Of a stretch of 47,511 nt of DNA, positions 32,821-43,100 are shown piece by piece (position 1 is the stretch's first letter; the number at the start of each line of letters is the position of its first letter). Origin of the DNA: Acidobacteriota bacterium (lineage in GTDB: Bacteria > Acidobacteriota > Blastocatellia > Pyrinomonadales > Pyrinomonadaceae). The notes under the pieces are model-generated. The model saw nothing but the letters and a program-made list of their open reading frames with translations. It was not told where the DNA came from and made no database searches. The position numbers were made by a program, and so were the translations under genes. The stretch lies in the NCBI GenBank assembly GCA_003223935.1, contig QHXQ01000050.1:1-47511 (forward strand). Reading direction: 5' to 3'.

Positions 32821-34143
32821 TCAACGCCCCGCCGTCTGCGCCGCCGCGCCGTCGCGTTGCGCGAGCGGCACGTACTGGCGCGTGCGTTGGCCCAAATAGA
32901 CTTGGCGCGGGCGCGCGATCTTCTGTTCGGGATCGTTGAGCATCTCGACCCACTGCGCGATCCACCCGGAAGTGCGTGGGATGGCGAAGAGCACCGGGAA
33001 CATGTCCACCGGAAAACGCATCGCGCGATAGATGATGCCCGAATAGAAATCTACGTTCGGGTAGAGCCGACGCTTGACGAAGTATTCATCTTCGAGCGCG
33101 ATGCGTTCGAGTTCGAGCGCAATGTCTAAGAGCGGGTCTTTGCCCGTCACCTCAAACACTTCATACGCGACCTGCTTGATGATGCGCGCGCGCGGATCAT
33201 AATTTTTGTAAACCCTATGCCCAAAGCCCATCAAACGAAATTCGCCGTTCTTGACGCGCTGCACATATTCGGGCACGCGCTCGACCGAGCCGATCTCGTT
33301 GAGCATCCGCAAGACCGCTTCATTCGCGCCGCCGTGCAAGGGGCCGTAGAGCGCGGCGGCTGCGCCCGCGATCGCCGAGAACGGATCGGTGTGCGCGCTG
33401 CCGATGGAGCGCATCGCGTTAGTCGAACAGTTCTGTTCATGGTCTGCGTGCAGGATGAAGAGGACTGTGAGCGCGCGTTCGAGCACCGGGTCGGGTTTGT
33501 ATTTCAACTCGGTCGTCTTGAACATCATGTTCAGGAAGTTGCCCTCGTAGCTCAGATCATTGTCGGGGTATGAATACTGCATGCCGATGCGATGGCGCGA
33601 AGCGAAGGCGGCGATGGTCGGCACTTTGGCGATCAGACGGTAAATCTGTTTCTGCCGGCACTCGACATCGAAAATCTCTTTCGCGTCCGGGTAGAAGGTC
33701 GAGAGCGCGGCGACCATTGACTCGAACATGCCCATCGGGTGTGCGTTGTAGTGGAATCCGTCGAGGACTTTCTTGATGTTCTCGTTGATGAAGGTGTGAT
33801 GCGTGATGTGATACTGCCACTGCTGCAACTGCTGTTCGTTCGGCAGTTCGCCGTAGAGCAAGAGGTATGCGACTTCGAGGTATGTGCTCTGCTCCGCTAA
33901 CTGCTCAATCGGATAACCGCGATATTCGAGGATGCCTTTGTCGCCATCAATGTATGTGATCTGGCTCTTGCACGAGGCCGTGTTCATGAACGCCGGATCG
34001 TAAGTCATCAAACCGAAGTCTTCAGGGTTGACCTTGATCTGGCGCAAATCCATCGCGCGGATCGTGTCGTACTCAATCGGCACTTCATATTGCTGGCCGG
34101 TGCGATTGTCGGTAATCGTCAACGTGTCCTTGTTCGCGCTCAT
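32821..34143 (-). CDS. gltA: Citrate synthase
   Basis: 440 residues. It condenses oxaloacetate with acetyl-CoA in the TCA cycle. Seen: the N-terminal beta-rich part (LTITDNRTGQQYEVPIEYDT) typical of the hexameric Gram-negative type, and ITYIDGDKGILEYRGYPIEQ. Further motifs are the catalytic His region HPMGMFESMVAAL, LHADHEQNCSTNAMR (His), LYGPLHGGANEAVLRML, and the signature GFGHRVYKNYDPRA. The C-terminus holds VDFYSGIIYRAMRFPVD with the conserved Asp and RTSGWIAQWVEML. Full length. It is divergent from the DUF1440-like gene and convergent with the small hydrophilic gene. Confidence 0.96.
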   Translation of the reverse strand: MSANKDTLTITDNRTGQQYEVPIEYDTIRAMDLRQIKVNPEDFGLMTYDPAFMNTASCKSQITYIDGDKGILEYRGYPIEQLAEQSTYLEVAYLLLYGELPNEQQLQQWQYHITHHTFINENIKKVLDGFHYNAHPMGMFESMVAALSTFYPDAKEIFDVECRQKQIYRLIAKVPTIAAFASRHRIGMQYSYPDNDLSYEGNFLNMMFKTTELKYKPDPVLERALTVLFILHADHEQNCSTNAMRSIGSAHTDPFSAIAGAAAALYGPLHGGANEAVLRMLNEIGSVERVPEYVQRVKNGEFRLMGFGHRVYKNYDPRARIIKQVAYEVFEVTGKDPLLDIALELERIALEDEYFVKRRLYPNVDFYSGIIYRAMRFPVDMFPVLFAIPRTSGWIAQWVEMLNDPEQKIARPRQVYLGQRTRQYVPLAQRDGAAAQTAGR

Positions 34144-34265
34144 GTCTGTCTTTCCTTCCCGCGTCTAGCTTCGAGTGTTGGGCTGCTGGCTGTTTACCGT
34201 TCAGCATACAGCCGTTCGCCCGCCGACTCAAAGCGGCGCGCGGGTGCGATGTTTTTTAGCTGCGG

Positions 34266-34293
34266 AAGGGCGCGAACTTTAAGTCGCGCCCTT
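34266..34293. promoter_or_regulatory. 10-bp stem in the divergent gltA/DUF1440 region
   Basis: AAGGGCGCGA (34266-34275) and TCGCGCCCTT (34284-34293) are perfect reverse complements around an eight-base loop. The site lies 123 bases upstream of the gltA start and about 140 upstream of the next plus-strand gene, in the only region that can hold both promoters. It could be an operator or a leader hairpin. Confidence 0.35.
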
Positions 34294-34434
34294 GAATCTC
34301 GCACCGTTTCGGGTTGAAGATAGGGCAAGCATGACACTCCGACAGCGAAGTTTAGTTGCGGCGAAGGCAAGGCCGGCTGATGCTCCTTGCTTCGGCGCGA
34401 TGGAGTCGAAACATTGACATGGGGGGATCACTTT

Positions 34435-35016
34435 ATGCGCGATAACGGACAGAGTCGGCGAGATGGTGACGTGTTGAAGGGTTTGGCGGCGGGCATCGCC
34501 GGCGGGCTGGTCGCTTCTTTCGTGATGAATCAGTTTCAAGCTTTGTGGAGCAAGCTGACCGAAGATGAAGAACGCTCGCACGGCGCGCAGTCGCGGCAGC
34601 AGGGCACGCCGCAACACGGGGTCGCGCGTGAGTTGCAAGCGCGCGGCAGCGACGAAGAGGAGGACGACGCGACGGAGCGAACGGCGCAGGCCATCGCCGA
34701 AGGCGTCTTCGATCACAAGTTGTCCAAACCAGCGAAGCAGACGGCCGGCGCGGCCGTACACTACGCCTTCGGCATGACGACCGGCGCGTTCTATGGTGCG
34801 ACGTGCGAACTCTTACCCGAAGCGGCGGCGGGCGCAGGGCTGCCGTTCGGCGCGTTCGTCTGGTTGACGGCCGATGAGGGGGTCGTGCCGCTCCTCGGTT
34901 TGTCGAAGCCGCCGACGGAGTATCCGCTGGAGAAGCACGCTTACGCCTTCGCCGCGCATCTGGTTTACGGCTTGACCACAGAACTTGTGCGCCGCGCCGT
35001 CCGCGCTGCTCTATAG
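34435..35016 (+). CDS. DUF1440-like (YagU-type) membrane protein
   Basis: 193 residues from the ATG at 34435, with GGGGGGA seven bases upstream. A first hydrophobic segment (LKGLAAGIAGGLVASFVMNQF) is followed by a long charged linker (TEDEERSHGAQS, DEEEDDATER). Two or three further Gly/Ala-rich helices follow: AVHYAFGMTTGAFYGATCEL, GAGLPFGAFVWLTADEGVVP and YAFAAHLVYGLTTELVRR. The arrangement of HYAFG...YG and the final HLVYGLTTE matches DUF1440 as I recall it. Physiological role is unknown; E. coli YagU was linked to acid survival. Confidence 0.72.
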   Translation: MRDNGQSRRDGDVLKGLAAGIAGGLVASFVMNQFQALWSKLTEDEERSHGAQSRQQGTPQHGVARELQARGSDEEEDDATERTAQAIAEGVFDHKLSKPAKQTAGAAVHYAFGMTTGAFYGATCELLPEAAAGAGLPFGAFVWLTADEGVVPLLGLSKPPTEYPLEKHAYAFAAHLVYGLTTELVRRAVRAAL

Positions 35017-35110
35017 ATGGGGCGGCGCAAGTAGTCGGCAAACTTGGCGGTTGAGTTATACTGTCGGCCAAGCAGCGAGCCACTTTTGCCGACGAGGCCG
35101 CGAATCGCTT

Positions 35111-36772
35111 ATGCCGCTATTACAAATCACAGACGCTGGCGGACGACAATGGGAATACATCTTGTCGCCGCAGGCGCAATGCACGATTGGGCGCGCCGCC
35201 GACAACTGTGTGGCGCTCGACGATCCGCGCGCGTCGCGTTATCACGCGCACATCAAATTCGACGCGGGCGCTTACGTGCTCGTGGACGGCGTCTTCGCCG
35301 GCGCTGAACTTAAACGCAGCCCGAATCGTGTGCTCGTCAACGGCCGAGCGCAGGACGAGCACCGATTAAGAGACGGCGATCAGATCACCATCGGCACGAG
35401 CCGTCTGATCTTTGCGGAGACGGAACAAGAGACCGCGCCGCTCAAATATGAAGAGGGGCGGCTGGGGCGCACGCAACTGACCGTCTCGGTCAACGAAGTG
35501 ATCCGCGAAGCGCTGCACACGAGCGCGCTGCCCGGCCTTGCGAAAGAAGAACTCGAAGTGTTGCGGCGCAAGGCGGACGTGCTCGCGCTGCTCTACGAGT
35601 TGAGCAAGACGCTCGGCTCGGTCTTCGACCTCAACACCATCTTCAGCAAAGCCACAGAGATCATCTTCCGCGTCACGCCGGCTGATCGCGTCGTGGCGCT
35701 GCTGCGCGAAGGCAGCGCAGACGGCAGCGACAGCGCGGCCCTATTGCGCCCTGTGGCTGCGCGCTTGCGCCATGAAAAGTTGGGGCAAGCGGGGCAGATG
35801 AACATCAGTCGCACGATCACGAACAAGGTGATCAGCGAGCGCGTCGCACTGTTGACGCAGGACGCGGCGGCCGATGAACAGTTCGCGCGCGTCGAATCAA
35901 TCGTCTCGCAGGGCGTGCGCTCGACCATCTGCGCGCCGCTCGTGACTGAGTCGGGTGTGCACGGCGCGCTCTACGCCGACCGGCTCGATCCCTTCGCGCA
36001 TTTCACGCGCGACGATCTGGAACTCATCACCGCGATTGCCGCACAGACTTCCGTTGCCGTCGAGACCGTGCGCGCACACGAACGACTCGCGCGTGAAGAG
36101 GTGGCGCGCGCCAACTATAGTCGCTTCATGCCTGATTACGTCGTGCGCCAGTTGCTCGAACACCCCGAATCGTTTCAACTCGGCGGCAGCAACCAAGTCG
36201 TCACGGTGCTCTTCGCCGATGTGCGCGGCTTTACGCGCATGGCGGAGCAATCTGCGCCGGAGCGCGTCGTGCAACTTTTGAATCGCTACTTTTCAGCGAT
36301 GACCGAGATCATCTTCGCGCACGGCGGCACGCTCGACAAATACATGGGCGACGGTTTGATGGCGCTCTTCGGTGCGCCCACCGCAACGCCCGAAGATGCG
36401 ACCAACGCGCTCTCCGCAGCCGTCGCCATGCAACGCCAACTCCGGCAGATCAACGCTTATCTGCGCAACGCAAACTTGCGCGAGATCGACATCGGCATCG
36501 GCTTGCACACGGGCGTGGCGACGGTCGGCTATATCGGTTCGGAGCGGCGGACTGAGTACACGGCGATTGGCGACACGGTGAACTTGGCGGCGCGGCTGGA
36601 GCAGAATGCGAAGGCCGGCGAGATATTGTTGAGCGATGCGACGGCGCAGGCCGCGCGCCGCATCTTCCCGTTCAAGCAGCGCGAGCCTTTGACGGTCAAG
36701 AATCGCGTGCAGCCCGTGCCCATCTATGAAGTCGAATGGCGACAGGCAGACATGACGTCGGCCGACGAGTAA
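35111..36772 (+). CDS. FHA-GAF-class III adenylate/guanylate cyclase
   Basis: 553 residues from the ATG at 35111; the open frame extends upstream but the FHA strand begins right after this Met. FHA domain about 1-100 (CTIGRAADNCVALDDPRASR then YHAHIKF, the phosphothreonine-binding loops), GAF domain about 165-330, then the cyclase. It shows LFADVRGFTRMAEQ (metal Asp370), LDKYMGDGLMALFGAP (Lys410 and metal Asp414), GLHTGVATVGYIGSE, and YTAIGDTVNLAARLE. Lys410 with Thr484 fits ATP rather than GTP use. It makes cyclic nucleotide, perhaps gated by a phosphoprotein bound to FHA, for example a target of the nearby kinase (inference). Confidence 0.92.
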   Translation: MPLLQITDAGGRQWEYILSPQAQCTIGRAADNCVALDDPRASRYHAHIKFDAGAYVLVDGVFAGAELKRSPNRVLVNGRAQDEHRLRDGDQITIGTSRLIFAETEQETAPLKYEEGRLGRTQLTVSVNEVIREALHTSALPGLAKEELEVLRRKADVLALLYELSKTLGSVFDLNTIFSKATEIIFRVTPADRVVALLREGSADGSDSAALLRPVAARLRHEKLGQAGQMNISRTITNKVISERVALLTQDAAADEQFARVESIVSQGVRSTICAPLVTESGVHGALYADRLDPFAHFTRDDLELITAIAAQTSVAVETVRAHERLAREEVARANYSRFMPDYVVRQLLEHPESFQLGGSNQVVTVLFADVRGFTRMAEQSAPERVVQLLNRYFSAMTEIIFAHGGTLDKYMGDGLMALFGAPTATPEDATNALSAAVAMQRQLRQINAYLRNANLREIDIGIGLHTGVATVGYIGSERRTEYTAIGDTVNLAARLEQNAKAGEILLSDATAQAARRIFPFKQREPLTVKNRVQPVPIYEVEWRQADMTSADE

Positions 36773-36805
36773 GCAGTAGGAAGCTTTTGACTGCTCACTG
36801 CTTAC
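36769..36805. terminator. Short inverted repeat between convergent cyclase and WD40 genes
   Basis: GTAAGCAGT (36769-36777) pairs with ACTGCTTAC (36797-36805) across a 19-base loop that also holds GCAGT/ACTGC words. It includes both stop codons. The repeat is built from one short word, like the other palindromes in this window. A CTTTT tract follows on the plus strand (36805-36809), so termination of the cyclase gene is plausible. Confidence 0.5.
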
Positions 36806-38138
36806 TTTTCCACAACTTCACCGTGCCGTCGGCGCAGCCGCTTGCGAGCGTTGCGCCGTCGGGCGCGAAGGCGAGCGCGCTCGCAGTGGTCTCAGGCAGC
36901 TTGAACGTCTGCCGCAATTCTCCCGTCGCCACATCCCACAGATTGATCGTGTGATTCGCTGCGCTCGCTACGAGCTTGCCATCGGGCGAGAAGGCGACTG
37001 CGCTGATCACGTTCTCTTCGCCTTTGAGCGTATGCCGCAACTCGCCGGTCTGCGCGTCCCACAGGTTGACTGTGTAGTCGTAGCTCCCGCTCGCGATGGT
37101 CTGCCCATCGGGTGCGAAGGCGACGCAAGTGATCTCGTTCGTGTGTCCTTGCAACTCGCGCAGCTTGCCGGTCTGCGCGTCCCACAACTTGACCGTGTTG
37201 CCATAGCCGCCGGCCGCGATCCATTTGCCATCGGGCGAGAACGTGACGGCGCGCGTCTGTATGTCTTGCCCTTCGAGCGTCTGCTTCAATGTGCCGGTCG
37301 TCGTATCCCAGAGCGTGAGACTGCCGCTCGTGTTGCCGACCGCCAAAGTCTTGCCGTCGGGCGCGAACGCGACCGATTGAATGTTGGCACGCTCGATCTT
37401 CTGCCGCACCGCGCCAAGCTGTCCGCCTTGCATGTCGTTGATAAAGACCATGCCACCGCCGCCGCTATTGACGACGGCGACGGCCGCAGTCGTGCCATCA
37501 CTGGAAAAAGCCAAAGAGACAACTTCGCCATCGTGTTCTTCAACCGTCTGCTTGAGCGCGCCGGTCTGTGCGTCCCACAACTTGACCGTGCCGTCGCGGC
37601 TGGCGCTGGCTAAAGTTTTTTTGTCCGGCAGATAAGCGACCGTCGTGATCTCTTTAGTCTGGCCCGTGAGCGTCTGGCGCAACTCCTCAGCTTGCGCCGC
37701 GACGTTCGTGTTTGCGCCGTTCTGCTTGTTGGCGGTGCTCGGTTGCGGTTGCGCGATGTTAACGTTGCGATTATTCGTCGCGTTGACGTTCGCGCGTTTC
37801 ACATTGCGCTTGCCAGCGCCGCGCCCCATGAACATGAGAGCGGCCACAGCTCCGATGCCGATGAGCACGACGAGACCGACGATTAATAACCAGACGCGCC
37901 CGGACTTTCGTTGCGGCGCGACAGGCGGCGGACTCGCCGGCAGCGTCTGAGTTGGCGACGGCTGCGGCGGCAACGGCGTCGTCTGCGCTGGCTGCGCTGC
38001 CGTCTGCGCGCGTGCGCTATCCGCCGTTTGCGCCGCAGTGCTCGCGTCTGGCGCTTCAGTTTGTGCCACCGTCGCACCGCAGTTCACGCAGAACGGCAGC
38101 CCTTCGCTTAAAGCAAAACCACAGTTTGGACAGTTCAT
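36795..38138 (-). CDS. Zinc-ribbon, single-pass membrane protein with seven WD40 repeats
   Basis: 447 residues from the ATG at 38138. The N-terminus is a zinc ribbon (MNCPNCGFALSEGLPFCVNC), followed by a Thr/Pro/Gln-rich linker and one helix at about 79-103 (VWLLIVGLVVLIGIGAVAAL). An Asn-rich stretch comes next, then a seven-blade propeller from about residue 150. Blades end in KLWD, FIND, LTLWD, VKLWD, VNLWD, INLWD and VKLWK, each with an SPDG or APDG turn. The second blade is irregular. With the ribbon in the cytoplasm the propeller lies in the periplasm, where it would be a protein-binding platform. It is divergent from the kinase gene, whose N-terminal ribbon looks similar. Confidence 0.88.
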   Translation of the reverse strand: MNCPNCGFALSEGLPFCVNCGATVAQTEAPDASTAAQTADSARAQTAAQPAQTTPLPPQPSPTQTLPASPPPVAPQRKSGRVWLLIVGLVVLIGIGAVAALMFMGRGAGKRNVKRANVNATNNRNVNIAQPQPSTANKQNGANTNVAAQAEELRQTLTGQTKEITTVAYLPDKKTLASASRDGTVKLWDAQTGALKQTVEEHDGEVVSLAFSSDGTTAAVAVVNSGGGGMVFINDMQGGQLGAVRQKIERANIQSVAFAPDGKTLAVGNTSGSLTLWDTTTGTLKQTLEGQDIQTRAVTFSPDGKWIAAGGYGNTVKLWDAQTGKLRELQGHTNEITCVAFAPDGQTIASGSYDYTVNLWDAQTGELRHTLKGEENVISAVAFSPDGKLVASAANHTINLWDVATGELRQTFKLPETTASALAFAPDGATLASGCADGTVKLWKSKQ

Positions 38139-38296
38139 AGTTGCATACAAGTTGATGGTCGTCTTGCCGGACAGAAAGTATCGCCGGGTTTTGTGTGCGG
38201 CTCGCGCCAAGCGGCCGGCGCTTTCGCCGCCACGCGCGGGGAAATGTTAATATGGAGCTTAAAGATTTCCCAAAGTGTTGAAGGGCAAGACGACTT

Positions 38297-39952
38297 ATGA
38301 ACTGTCCGCGCTGTCAACGAGAGGTCGAAGACGGGCAACTCTATTGCAGTAGCTGCGGTCTCTCACTCGCTGCCGACACAAAGGAGACCGAACTGCTGCC
38401 CGCGCTCGACAACAGTTTCAAAACGGTCGCCTCCGATCCGCTCATCGGGCGCGTGCTCGACGCGAAGTATGAACTTCTTGCGCCGCTCGGCGCGGGCGGC
38501 ATGGGCACGGTCTATCGCGCGCGGCGCGTCCACATCGGCGACGAAGTGGCGGTCAAGGTCTTGTCGCCGCAGTACGTGAGCAGCCGCGAATCGGTCGAAC
38601 GGTTTCGTCGTGAGGCGCGCGCGGCTGCCTTGCTGCGGCATCCAAACGTCGTCACGATCCACGACTTCGGCGAGCCGCGCGGCGACGACGCGCCCGCCTA
38701 CATCGTGATGGAGTTGGTCGAAGGTCGTTCGTTGAAATCGTTGCTGATTGAAGAGGGAGGGCTTGCGCCTGAGCGCGCCGTCGCATTGATGCAAGGCATC
38801 TGTGCGGGCGTCGGCATGGCGCACCGGCGCAATGTCATCCACCGCGATCTCAAGCCGGACAACATCATCGTCATTCCGCCCGACAGAGAAGACGAGCGCG
38901 AGACCGTCAAGGTGATTGACTTCGGCATCGCCAAACTGCGCGACACAGAGGCGACGGCGACGCTCACCATTGCGGGCACGGTGCTCGGCACGCCGCACTA
39001 CATGTCGCCCGAACAGTGTCGCGGCGAAACTCTGGACGCGCGCGCGGATGTCTATAGCTTAGGCGCAATCTTCTACGAGATGCTTGTAGGCACGCCGCCC
39101 TTCACTGGCCCGACGATCACATCGGTCGTGGCCAAACATCTGACTGAACCGCCGCCGCGTCTGGCGACCGATCTGCACGTCGCGCCCGCGCTCGAAACCG
39201 TCTGCATGCGCGCACTCGTCAAACGCGCCGCAGGTCGTTATCAATCGGTCGAAGTGTTCTACAAAGCTCTCGTCGGCGCGCTCGCAGCGAGCGGTGCAGA
39301 GACGACCGTAGAAAGATCGCGCGCCGCTTACGTCGGCAGGGCCGGCGCGCAGACCACAGCCCAACCGCAAGCGACGATTGCCGCGCCAACGGCGACCGCT
39401 TCATCGCCGCTCGCCGCGATGAGACGGGCGCAAGACGCGATAGCAAACGAAGTGCAGAGCGGCGCAGCGCCAGCGATGCAAAGCGGCGGCGGGCTTGTGA
39501 ACGCGGTGCCGAACGACGCGCGTGTGGGCGTTGGTCTGGTCCGCCTGCGCAAGTATGCGCTCGGCGGCGCGGCAGTTGTTTTTCTCTTGAGCATCGGGCT
39601 TGGCTTCGGCGCGCGTTGGCTGGGTTGGACTGTGCGCCCCTACGCTTACGATGAGTTCGTGCTTGAACTCGTCACCATCGCTTTGCGCGATGCACTCTTC
39701 GGCGCGTTCGCGGGCTTGATCATCTACGAGTGGCGACAAATTGCGCCGCGTTGGCCTGCCACTGCCGACCGGCGGGCTGAATCGCTCATCACGCACGGCG
39801 CGCTCGTGGCCGGCTTGTTGATGATGCCTTTCGTCTTGTTGCGCACGTCGTTTATCGTTCTGCCTTTAACGCTTGCGCTCACAGGCTTCGTCGCCGGCCT
39901 CATCATCTACGCTGCCCGGCTCGGCGCACGCAAAGTTGCCACGCGCCGTTGA
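38297..39952 (+). CDS. Zinc-ribbon Ser/Thr protein kinase with C-terminal membrane helices
   Basis: 551 residues. Residues 1-25 form a zinc ribbon (MNCPRCQREVEDGQLYCSSC). The kinase domain runs from about 55 to 325: LGAGGMGTVYRAR (P-loop), EVAVKVLS with Lys87, NVIHRDLKPDN with His182/Asp184, KVIDFGIAKL with Asp208, and GTPHYMSPEQCRGE. It is therefore a complete PknB-type (Hanks) kinase. A low-complexity Ala/Thr linker (about 345-400) leads to four hydrophobic helices (about 415-545), in place of the PASTA or propeller sensors seen in many kinases. It is divergent from the WD40 gene over 158 bases and may phosphorylate partners of the FHA-cyclase (inference). Confidence 0.93.
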   Translation: MNCPRCQREVEDGQLYCSSCGLSLAADTKETELLPALDNSFKTVASDPLIGRVLDAKYELLAPLGAGGMGTVYRARRVHIGDEVAVKVLSPQYVSSRESVERFRREARAAALLRHPNVVTIHDFGEPRGDDAPAYIVMELVEGRSLKSLLIEEGGLAPERAVALMQGICAGVGMAHRRNVIHRDLKPDNIIVIPPDREDERETVKVIDFGIAKLRDTEATATLTIAGTVLGTPHYMSPEQCRGETLDARADVYSLGAIFYEMLVGTPPFTGPTITSVVAKHLTEPPPRLATDLHVAPALETVCMRALVKRAAGRYQSVEVFYKALVGALAASGAETTVERSRAAYVGRAGAQTTAQPQATIAAPTATASSPLAAMRRAQDAIANEVQSGAAPAMQSGGGLVNAVPNDARVGVGLVRLRKYALGGAAVVFLLSIGLGFGARWLGWTVRPYAYDEFVLELVTIALRDALFGAFAGLIIYEWRQIAPRWPATADRRAESLITHGALVAGLLMMPFVLLRTSFIVLPLTLALTGFVAGLIIYAARLGARKVATRR

Positions 39953-40179
39953 ATCACATCACTGCAAAAAAAAATTACGGCGGGCAGACCACCTGCACCC
40001 ACACATCTCGCATCAATAGGCCATCGGTTGTAGAGTTCTCTTCATAACTTCTTAGTCAGGGAAAGATTCTTCGAGGCTACCTCCCCGGAGCCTGTTACTA
40101 AAAACAACACAGCCCACTAACCTGCGGCTTTTGTAGTGAAAGCCGTGCTGGCTCGAAGTGTGCCCAATCGGAGGAACCT

Positions 40180-43100
40180 ATGCGTCACAGACTCTCCCGT
40201 CGCGTGCTCGCGCTCGCGTCCATCTTCATCCTGACCGCTTTCACGCTCGCCGGACTGAAAAGCGGCGTCTCGGCCCAAGCCACAGCAAGTAAGCAAGAGC
40301 GCACAGACGAAGGCGCGCTCACCGCGTTTGATACGAACGGCAAACCTGCGGGCGGTTGTCCGCTCAAGCACACGGACGTGCGAGCCGAGATCAGCGGCTT
40401 TCTCGCGCGGGTGACCGTGACGCAGGAGTTTGCCAATCCATTCACCGATAAGATCGAAGCGGTCTATACGTTCCCTCTGCCGCAGGCCGCAGCCGTTGAC
40501 AATATGACGATGCAGATCGGCAATCGCACCATTCACGGCCAGATCATGCGCCGCGAAGAAGCGCAAGCCGCTTACGCGCAGGCGAAGACGAACGGCCAAG
40601 TTGCCAGCCTGCTCGATCAAGAGCGCCCGAACATCTTCACGCAATCCGTCGCCAACATCATGCCGGGCGAGCAGGTCACGGTCGTCATCAGCTACGTCGA
40701 GACTTTGAAATATGAAGCCGGCACCTACGAGTGGTCGTTCCCGATGGTCGTCGGCCCACGCTACATCCCCGGCGGCCCGTCAGAGCCGACGGCTGACGAA
40801 ACACCGGCGCAAACTGCGCCAACCGACAGCGCGCCCGCCGCTACGACTGAGCGCCCGCCCGCCATCGAGCGCGTGCCCGATGCCGCGCGCATCACGCCGA
40901 CAGCGATGCCGCCGGGCCTGCGTGCCGGCCATGACATCTCAATCGAGGTCGCGCTCGACGCGGGCGTGCCGATTGACGCTGTTAGTTCCAACACGCATGA
41001 GATCGAAGTTGAACGAACGGACGAACGCAGTGCCGAGGTGCGTTTGAAGGATCAGGCGACGATCCCGAATAAAGATTTCGCGCTGAAATACGATGTTGCG
41101 GGGCGCAAGATCGAAGACGCGGTGCTTACGCACAACGACGGGCGCGGCGGTTTCTTCACGCTCATCTTGCAGCCGCCGGAGCGCGTCGCTGCGGCCGACG
41201 TGACGCCGAAGGAACTCGTCTTCGTGCTCGACACGTCGGGTTCGATGTCAGGCTTTCCGCTTGATAAAGCCAAAGAGACGATGAAGCTTGCGCTCGACGG
41301 TCTCAACCCGCAAGACACGTTCAACCTGATCACCTTCTCCGGCGACACGCACATACTCTTCCCCGCACCTGTGCCCGCCACGCCGGAGAATCTAAGCAGG
41401 GCGCAAAAGTTTTTGGCGAGCCGCAAGAGCGACGGCGGCACGGAGATGATGAAAGCCATTCGCGCCGCGCTCAAACCATCAGACGAACAGGGGCACATCC
41501 GCATCGCCTGTTTTATGACCGACGGCGAGGTCGGCGACGACATGGAGATCATCGGCGAGGTGCAGAAGCACCCGAACGCGCGCGTCTTCGCGATGGGTTT
41601 CAGCAGCGCGCCGAATCGTTTCCTGCTCGACAAGATGGCGGAGTACGGGCGTGGCGAAGTCGAATACGTCACGGAAGAAAAGGATAATGCGGCCGCCGCC
41701 GCGCGCCGTTTTTACGAGCGCGTGCGCGATCCGCTCTTGACGGACATCTCGCTTGATTGGGGCGGGCTGCCGGTCACGGATATTTATCCGCAACGCATTC
41801 CCGATCTCTTCAGTGCCAAGCCTGTCGTCCTGTCAGGTCGTTACACGGGCGGCGCGAGCGGGCGCGTGTTGTTGAAAGGGCAGATGGCTGGGCGCGAGTT
41901 TGTGCGCGAGCTGCAAGTCGAGTTGCCCGCGCAAGAGGCGCAGCACGATGTGCTGGCGACGCTCTGGGCGCGGCGCAAGATTGATGACCTGATGGGGCAA
42001 GACATGTCGGGCATGCAGACGGGCCAGATGCGCGCCGACTTGCAGCAAGCGATCACGCAACTCGGCCTCGATTACAGACTGCTGACGCAGTTCACTTCGT
42101 TCGTCGCCATCGAAGAGATGATTACGACTGACAGCAGCGCGCCGCGCCGTGTTGATGTGCCGGTCGAAGCGCCCGCGTCGGCTGAAGCGCCGCCGACACC
42201 GGCGCTGAATACGGCAAGCAGTGTGACTGTTGGCAGCGGCAACGGTATCGGTGGTGGCGGCGGGGCAAGCGGTGGGCTGAGCGAGACGGTTACGGTCACG
42301 GCTAATGCTGCGTCGGTAGTGAATACAACAAGCGCAGATATGAGCACGACCATCGAGTCGCGTGCAATCGCAGACTTGCCGTTGAACGGCCGGAACATAC
42401 AGACGCTCGCATTGCTCGCGCCGGGTGTCACGGCCGCCACCTCTGGTCAGACCGTCATGCCCGCGCAGGCACAAGCTTCGGTCAACGGCCAACGACCGCG
42501 CTCTAATAGCTTCGTGATTGATGGCGTGAGCGCGAACGTCGGCATCGCGCCGGGCGGCACGAGTCCCGGCGCAACGGCGGCGGGCAATATGCCTGCGCTT
42601 ACGGCTGCGGGCGGCATGAACGGGTTGGTCTCGTTGGATGCGACGCAGGAAGTCTCTGTGCTGACGCGCACCAACGATGCGCAATACGGGCGTGCGACCG
42701 GCGCGCAAGTCTTAGTCGTCACGCGCGGTGGCACGAACAACTTTCATGGCTCAGCCTTTGAATACTTCGCGCACGATGCGCTCGATGCGCGCGACTGGTT
42801 CGCTAACAGCCGCGGCCTTGCGCAACCGCGCCACCGGCAAAATCTCTTCGGCGCGACGCTCGGCGGGCCAGTGCGAAGAGATCGTCTCTTCTTCTTCGCT
42901 GCATACGAGGGGCTGCGTCTGCGTCAACCCGCAGTTGCGCTGACAGACGTGCCATCTTTGGCCGCGCGTCGGGCAGCACCGGCTAACGTCAGTCCGTTCT
43001 TTAACGCTTTCCCGTTGCCCACAGGCAGCGCACGCGCGGACGGCTTCGCCGAAGCTGCGGCCAGCTACGCCAATCCCGCACGCCACGATGCGTTCAGCTT

